NCBI GenBank assembly: GCA_964463325.1
Contig: CAYXBY010000054.1
Location: 1 to 10,705 of the forward strand
DNA from: UMGS1002 sp964463325
Lineage (GTDB): Bacteria > Bacillota > Clostridia > Oscillospirales > CAG-272
DNA: 10,705 nucleotides
Direction: 5' to 3'
The notes below the pieces were generated by a model. It saw only the letters and a program-made list of their open reading frames with translations, was not told the origin of the DNA and ran no database searches. Of this stretch, positions 6,414 to 10,705 are shown piece by piece (position 1 is the stretch's first letter; every line of letters begins with the position of its first letter). Made by a program: the position numbers and the translations under genes.

Positions 6414-8540
6414 ATGGCTGAGCTTGACCGTATTTCTGTGCGCAGCCTGCACGGCGTGGGCAATGTGCGCGCCGCCGCATACGAGCGTATCGGCGTGAGG
6501 AGCTTGCAGGATCTGTTGCTTTATTTTCCGCGCGCTTATGAAAACCGCGGCGATATAGTTTCGCTGGCCGGGGCGCAGGAGGGGGTCAAAAGCGCCGTCG
6601 TCCTGACCGTGGCGACAGAGCCTCGCAGCATACACGTGCGCCGCGGCATGGATCTTGTGCGCCTGCGCGCATTTGACGACAGCGGCAGCTGCACTATCAC
6701 ATTTTACAATCAGTCATTCTTGAAGGATCAATTCAAGCTCGGCGAGGTCTACCGCTTTTGGGGCCGGGTCGAGCGCGAGGGGCGCGGCTTTGCAATGTCG
6801 TCGCCCGCCTTCGAGCCCTTTGCGCCGGACGCCCCGCTGCCGGCGCTATATCCAGTTTACCCGCTGACAGAGGGGCTGAGCCAAAAGCAGCTGCAAAAGG
6901 ACATTGCGGCGGCGCTTGAGCAGGTCGGGCAGCTTGAGGACACACTGCCTGACGACATCCGCCGCCAAAATTCGCTGTGTGTGCTCAGCCTGGCACTGCG
7001 AAATATTCACGCGCCCGAGGACTATAGCACACTGGCAATCGCCAAGCGCCGCTTGATATTTGACGAGCTTTTCATGTTCGGACTCGGCATGGCGACGGCG
7101 CATCACGCGCAGCGTCAGCCGGGCGCCGTGCGTTGCTCCGCGGACATTTCACCGCTGCTGGCCAAGCTGCCGTTTCGGCTGACCGGGGCGCAGTCGCGCG
7201 TCATTGGCGAGATCGCGCACGACATGGAGTCGGATATTCCCATGCGGAGAATAGTCGTCGGCGACGTCGGCTGCGGCAAGACGGTGTGCGCGGCAGCGGC
7301 GATGTATATGGCGGCGGCGAGTGGACGGCAGGCCGTCCTGATGGCGCCGACTGAAATTTTGGCGCGTCAGCACTATCACGAGCTTGCGCCGCTGCTTGCG
7401 GGTCTCGGCATCGACTGCGCACTGCTTGTCGGCGCGACGCCGGCCGCCGAAAAACGGCGCATCAAGGCGGCGCTGCGGGCTGACGACGAGCAGCGGCTGC
7501 CGGTGGTCATAGGGACGCACGCGTTGCTGTCGGAGGGCGTGGAATTCGCCGCGCCCGGCGTCGTAGTGACGGACGAGCAGCATCGATTTGGCGTGACGCA
7601 GCGGGCGATCCTGGCCGAAAAAAACAAAAACGCGCACGTGCTGGTCATGAGCGCGACGCCTATTCCACGTTCACTGGCGCTGGTGATGTACGGCGACCTC
7701 GACATTTCCCGCGTCGACCAAATGCCGCCGGGGCGGCAGCGCGTCGACACCTTTGTGGTCGACGAAAGCTACCGCGAGCGGCTGGATGGCTTTATCGAGC
7801 GGCTGTGTGGCGAGGGTGGGCAGGCTTACATCGTCTGCCCGGCGATCGAGGAGCGCGAGTGCGAGGAAAACGAAATCAGCCTGTCGCAGATCTCGCTGTT
7901 TCGCGAGCCCGAGGAGGCCGCGCCGCCGCTCAAGGCGGTCGAGACGTATGCAGCCGAGCTGGTCGAGCGCCTGCCGCGGCTGCGCATCGGGCTGATACAC
8001 GGTCGGTTGTCCGCCGCAGAAAAGGACAGCGTCATGCAGCAATTTGCGTCGGGGCAGTTGGACGTGCTGGTGTCGACGACGGTCATCGAGGTCGGCGTCA
8101 ACGTTCCCAACGCCTGCCTGATGATAGTGGAAAATGCCGATCGCTTTGGGCTGTCGCAGCTCCACCAGCTGCGCGGGCGCGTCGGTCGCGGCGAACGACG
8201 GTCGTATTGCGTGCTGGTGTCGGACGCGCGCGGCAAAAATGCACGTCAGCGGCTTGAGACCATGCGCACGACCTACGACGGCTTCACCATCGCCGAGACC
8301 GATCTGAGCATGCGTGGGCCGGGCGATTTTGTCGGCGGTGCGGGTCAGACCGGAGGACTGCGGCAGAGCGGGGGAATTCGGTTTCGTCTGGCCGGCATGT
8401 GTGACGACGAGCGGCTGATGACCGCTGCGACTGAGGCAGCGCGGGCGCTGATCGAGCAAGATCCTGAACTGCGGCAGCACCCGGCGCTCAAGCGCGCGAC
8501 CGAGGTGCTGTTCTGCGCGGCGGAGGCGGATATCAGTTAA
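6414..8540 (+). CDS. recG: ATP-dependent DNA helicase RecG
   Basis: RecG is a superfamily 2 double-strand translocase that reverses stalled forks and processes Holliday and D-/R-loop structures. In this 708-aa protein the N-terminal wedge with an OB fold spans about 58-135. Helicase motifs follow: Walker A GDVGCGKT at 283-290, motif Ia APTEIL at 311-316, DEQH at 387-390, SATPIPRS at 413-420, STTVIEVGVNVP at 554-565 and motif VI QLRGRVGRG at 585-593. The RecG-specific C-terminal region with RGPGDF (634-639) is present, followed by a longer Gly/Gln-rich loop than in E. coli. A strong AAGGAGG stands 8 nt before ATG 6414. Full length and all motifs suggest an active enzyme. It ends the recA-recX-ATPase-recG cluster. 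Confidence 0.97.
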   Translation: MAELDRISVRSLHGVGNVRAAAYERIGVRSLQDLLLYFPRAYENRGDIVSLAGAQEGVKSAVVLTVATEPRSIHVRRGMDLVRLRAFDDSGSCTITFYNQSFLKDQFKLGEVYRFWGRVEREGRGFAMSSPAFEPFAPDAPLPALYPVYPLTEGLSQKQLQKDIAAALEQVGQLEDTLPDDIRRQNSLCVLSLALRNIHAPEDYSTLAIAKRRLIFDELFMFGLGMATAHHAQRQPGAVRCSADISPLLAKLPFRLTGAQSRVIGEIAHDMESDIPMRRIVVGDVGCGKTVCAAAAMYMAAASGRQAVLMAPTEILARQHYHELAPLLAGLGIDCALLVGATPAAEKRRIKAALRADDEQRLPVVIGTHALLSEGVEFAAPGVVVTDEQHRFGVTQRAILAEKNKNAHVLVMSATPIPRSLALVMYGDLDISRVDQMPPGRQRVDTFVVDESYRERLDGFIERLCGEGGQAYIVCPAIEERECEENEISLSQISLFREPEEAAPPLKAVETYAAELVERLPRLRIGLIHGRLSAAEKDSVMQQFASGQLDVLVSTTVIEVGVNVPNACLMIVENADRFGLSQLHQLRGRVGRGERRSYCVLVSDARGKNARQRLETMRTTYDGFTIAETDLSMRGPGDFVGGAGQTGGLRQSGGIRFRLAGMCDDERLMTAATEAARALIEQDPELRQHPALKRATEVLFCAAEADIS

Positions 8541-8836
8541 GGAGATCGGTAATAATTTCGCGCACATGGCAACGGAGGATTTTTCTGCCATTCGTCATAA
8601 AAATTCTTTGCGGAGGGGTGACCATGCCCACGAGCTTTTGCTATGTGTAATTATTAGAGGTCCCCTTGAGCAGGGGATAATTCAGTGTCTCCGACGGAAG
8701 CTGTACGCTCTTACAATATTATGTGCTCACTCGATTTTTTTGCCCTGCCGGCTGTGCAAAATGATCAATAGCATTTGCCCTTCAATGAGCTCTTGCATTT
8801 GCCTTGCTTTGGTATTGATTTGAAAGGAGAAATACT
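8541..8836. other. Intergenic region after recG
   Basis: This 296-nt gap marks the change from GC-rich repair genes to more AT-rich DNA. It holds an 85-codon open frame starting at 8566 that I do not accept as a gene, since its codon use and composition look random. It also has a hairpin at 8661-8677 (TCCCCT/AGGGGA, 5-nt loop) set between AATTAT (8649-8654) and ATAATT (8677-8682), and a direct repeat of GCATTTGCC (8771-8779 and 8795-8803). A run of seven T near 8736-8742 is not preceded by a convincing stem. No clear recG terminator or promoter for the next gene was found. Confidence 0.5.
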
Positions 8837-9571
8837 GTGACAGAGCTTGAAAAGATCGAATACGCTAAAGCTTTTATCGATAAATTGGCCAATGGAATTA
8901 ATCCGTTGGACGATTCCCCCATTCCGGAAAACGATATTGCAAATAATGTCAGACTGTCAAGGTGCTTCTTTTATGTGTCGGATATCCTTCGCCAAGTGGT
9001 TGAAAACGGAGGAGTACATTCTGTAAAGGCGGCAAAGCAGCATAAAAAAGAGTTTGCTCTGACGGATGAGGAGCGAGGAAAAATTCAAATTTCTGAGTTT
9101 CCGGTATCTGTAAGTGAAATATCAAATCATCTAAACGCGCTTATCGACTTGGAAACCACTAAAAAGATATCTGCCACGACGATCAATAATTGGCTTGTGA
9201 GCTTGCAATTGTTGGAGGTCGTTTCACAGCCTAATGGCAAAACAAAAAAGCTGCCGACAGAGCAGGGGAAGGAGCTTGGAATTTTTACCGAGGAAAAAAC
9301 AGGGCACTATGGCACATATATAACGGTTGTGTTTTCACCCGCCGCACAGCAATTCATATATGACAACATAGGGGCTATTATTGCTGCAAAAAACGAAAAA
9401 GATGATCCCCTTTCCGAATTTCACGATCGCCCTTGGACAGAAGCACATGACGAATACTTGGTGGAGCTGTTCAGGAAAAACGTTTCGGTTTCTGAAATGG
9501 CATCTGAGTTAAGACGTACCGACGCTGGAATTCGAGCTCGTCTGAAAATACTTGGATTGATCGATAATTAA
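8837..9571 (+). CDS. Unrecognised two-part protein with C-terminal HTH-like segment
   Basis: A 244-aa protein with a GTG start, chosen because AAAGGAGA lies 6 nt upstream. I know of similar Firmicutes hypotheticals but no function. The N-terminal part (1-60) carries the striking block NNVRLSRCFFYVSDILRQV (36-54). The middle part (about 88-185) looks like a winged-helix-type unit: SVSEISNHLN, then TTINNWLVSLQLLEVV, then a charged turn and KLPTEQGKELGI, like small replication or regulator modules. The C-terminus (197-242), RPWTEAHDEYLVELF...VSEMASELRRTDAGIRARLKILGLI, resembles the short Myb/HTH-like segment found at the ends of some helicases and regulators. DNA binding is thus plausible. It is more AT-rich than recG, suggesting accessory origin. 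No partner gene is evident. Confidence 0.8.
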   Translation: MTELEKIEYAKAFIDKLANGINPLDDSPIPENDIANNVRLSRCFFYVSDILRQVVENGGVHSVKAAKQHKKEFALTDEERGKIQISEFPVSVSEISNHLNALIDLETTKKISATTINNWLVSLQLLEVVSQPNGKTKKLPTEQGKELGIFTEEKTGHYGTYITVVFSPAAQQFIYDNIGAIIAAKNEKDDPLSEFHDRPWTEAHDEYLVELFRKNVSVSEMASELRRTDAGIRARLKILGLIDN

Positions 9572-9663
9572 AAGTAATGCAAATGGCCAGGGCGCCGATC
9601 CTGAAAAGAACAGTGATATTGATTGCGGTGTGAGTTGAATTAATGCAGTGAAAGGGTGAAAAA

Positions 9664-10389
9664 ATGTACAGACCATATATTGTTTGCCACATGGTGACCT
9701 CGATCGACGGCAAGGTCACGGGCGAGTTTTTGAGCCATCCCGAATGTGAGGCGGCGACTGAAGTTTATTATGAAATGAACAGAGAGTACAAGGCGCAGGG
9801 CTCGGGCGGGTTTATCTGTGGGCGCGTGACCATGGAAGGTAGCTTCACAGGTGGTTGGTATCCCGAGCTTTCGTCATATCAGCCCGTGCCAAAAACGCTT
9901 GGGCACTATATGAATTATTGGAGCGATGACGTTGCTGACGTCAACTATTTCGCTATCGCCTTTGATCCCAAGGGAAAGCTTGGTTGGAGGTCAAATGTCA
10001 TTGAGGACAGTGATCCCGGCTACGGTGGCGCGAGAATCATCGAGGTGCTGACCGAGCAGGTGGACCCGCGATATCTTGCGTATCTCAAAGAAAAGGAGAT
10101 ATCTTATTTCTTTGCCGGCGAGACCGAGATCGACGTGCCGCTTGCTTTGAAGATACTGCACGACCATCTCTCTCCCCGGTTTTATGTCCTTGAGGGAGGC
10201 AGTATCATTAACGGACATTTTCTCTGCGCTGATTGCGTGGATGAAATATCTTTAGTTCAAGCTCCCATTACTGCGGGCAAGGATTCTAAGCCCCTGTTTA
10301 TGAACGGAGATGTTTGTGATTTTGAACTGTCCGAAGCCGCAAAAAAGAATGAAACGCTCGTTATGAGATATATTAGGTCGAGAGAATAG
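9664..10389 (+). CDS. RibD C-terminal/dihydrofolate reductase-like NADPH oxidoreductase
   Basis: The 241-aa protein fits the RibD_C (dihydrofolate reductase-fold) family, cytoplasmic NAD(P)H-dependent reductases related to the riboflavin enzyme RibD and to YyaP-type proteins. Visible signatures are the N-terminal MVTSIDGKVTG (10-20), the GGFICGRVTMEG block (48-59), the nucleotide-binding region AGETEIDVPLALKIL (151-165) with LEGGSIINGHFL (176-187), and ISLVQAPITAGKDSKPLF (195-212). No deaminase domain is present and no other riboflavin genes are nearby, so it is a stand-alone reductase of unknown substrate. AAAGGGTGA at 9651-9659 precedes ATG 9664. It lies 92 nt after the preceding gene and may be transcribed from within that gap; no strong promoter is visible. 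Confidence 0.87.
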   Translation: MYRPYIVCHMVTSIDGKVTGEFLSHPECEAATEVYYEMNREYKAQGSGGFICGRVTMEGSFTGGWYPELSSYQPVPKTLGHYMNYWSDDVADVNYFAIAFDPKGKLGWRSNVIEDSDPGYGGARIIEVLTEQVDPRYLAYLKEKEISYFFAGETEIDVPLALKILHDHLSPRFYVLEGGSIINGHFLCADCVDEISLVQAPITAGKDSKPLFMNGDVCDFELSEAAKKNETLVMRYIRSRE

Positions 10390-10444
10390 TGATGTCCACA
10401 TCGCAAAGGCATGGGTCAAAAGAATATGCGGTAGGCAACGAGAA

Positions 10445-10466
10445 GGCGGCGGAGAAATCTGCCGCC
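10445..10466 (+). terminator. GC-rich hairpin with GAAA tetraloop, probable terminator
   Basis: GGCGGCGGA (10445-10453) pairs with TCTGCCGCC (10458-10466) in a 9-bp stem with one G-U pair, closed by a GAAA tetraloop. It lies 56 nt after the reductase stop. The following GTGTTCATAT is only modestly T-rich, so intrinsic termination would be partial. A role in mRNA 3' end protection is also possible. Confidence 0.5.
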
Positions 10467-10588
10467 GTGTTCATATAATACGGTGTAAAGTAACGAGGTT
10501 TATGACATATAGAATCATTATGGTATTGAGCTATGCAGATTGCAATAGACACAAAGACTGATAATTTGTAAACAATGATCTTTGCATA

Positions 10589-10617
10589 TTGACAAGCTCA
10601 CCCCAATCAGCTATAAT
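10589..10617 (+). promoter_or_regulatory. Consensus sigma-A promoter of the DUF5131 gene
   Basis: TTGACA (10589-10594) and TATAAT (10612-10617) are perfect hexamers with a 17-bp spacer. Transcription would begin near 10624, about 32 nt before the ATG at 10656. The first nine bases, TTGACAAGC, are the same as in the recA promoter at 3582, also preceded at a short distance by TTTGCA. Confidence 0.88.
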
Positions 10618-10655
10618 AGTTAATGCAAGTGAACTTCTTGAAAGCGGAGCTGAAA

Positions 10656-10705
10656 ATGAATCGAAACGACAGATCATGGAATCCGTGGCACGGCTGCCGA
10701 AAATG
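10656..10705 (+). CDS. DUF5131 (phage Gp37/Gp68-like) protein, N-terminus only
   Basis: Only 16 codons are inside the window; the gene runs off the right edge. The start ATG is preceded by GCGGAG (10644-10649) at 6 nt and lies just after a consensus promoter. The peptide MNRNDRSWNPWHGCRK contains WNPWHGC, the opening signature of DUF5131 proteins. Their first conserved cysteine is in that motif, and further cysteines typically follow (radical SAM-like Cys cluster in family descriptions). The enzymatic role of the family is not established. The call rests on this short motif, so the continuation is needed to confirm the rest of the protein. Confidence 0.75.
   Translation, partial: MNRNDRSWNPWHGCRK

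Noticed and set aside
8661..8677. Hairpin TCCCCT-TGAGC-AGGGGA as a recG terminator
   Set aside because: It is 120 nt past the stop codon and lacks a T-run (followed by TAATTCAG). Recorded only as a dyad.
8566..8823. 85-codon plus-strand open frame between recG and the GTG gene
   Set aside because: No convincing ribosome binding site at the right distance, no recognisable motif, and Cys/Leu-rich random-looking composition. Possibly a relic, but not supportable as a gene.
1..10705. CRISPR array, tRNA, rRNA, riboswitch or transposase
   Set aside because: No regularly spaced direct repeats, no cloverleaf or rRNA signature, no riboswitch core I recognise, and no transposase or integrase frame in the window.

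Overview
The window looks like a chromosomal segment of a fairly GC-rich low-GC-clade Gram-positive, most likely an uncultured gut-type clostridium (Oscillospirales/Ruminococcaceae-like). This is inferred from strong AAGGAGG-type ribosome binding sites, a recA-recX pair with clostridial-type sequences, a lipobox solute-binding lipoprotein, sigma-A consensus promoters, and RecG and DUF5131 sequences of Firmicutes type. No rRNA, tRNA, CRISPR array or transposase is visible.

Layout. 1-505 is a non-coding stretch unusually rich in palindromes: a 16-bp perfect inverted repeat, a 9-bp GC hairpin, and three short palindromes that all carry GCA at the centre. 506-1411 encodes a TIM-barrel sugar phosphate isomerase/epimerase-like protein. 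It is followed by a small helical protein of unknown function (1511-1780). A bidirectional-looking terminator (1796-1839) separates these from a convergent gene for a solute-binding lipoprotein (3353-1869, minus strand), whose sigma-A-type promoter contains a dyad. 3411-3653 is an AT-rich divergent regulatory region that ends in a perfect-consensus promoter for recA.

The core is a DNA-repair cluster on the plus strand: recA (3654-4772), recX (4779-5453), an ABC/SMC-like predicted ATPase resembling COG3910 (5481-6392), and recG (6414-8540). Gaps of 6, 27 and 21 nt suggest one transcript. RecA does strand exchange, RecX modulates RecA filaments, and RecG remodels forks and branched DNA. The ATPase between them is the member without an assigned role and the best candidate here for a new repair factor.

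After recG the base composition becomes more AT-rich and gene spacing loosens, which looks like accessory DNA. It holds a 296-nt gap, an unrecognised two-part protein with a C-terminal helix-turn-helix-like segment (8837-9571, GTG start), a RibD-C/dihydrofolate-reductase-like oxidoreductase (9664-10389), and the first 16 codons of a DUF5131 (phage Gp37/Gp68-like) gene driven by a second perfect-consensus promoter (from 10656 to the window edge).

No complete new system can be demonstrated. The most interesting leads are the repair-cluster ATPase, the palindromic elements at the left end, the unusual L1 loop of RecA, and the unidentified protein downstream of recG.
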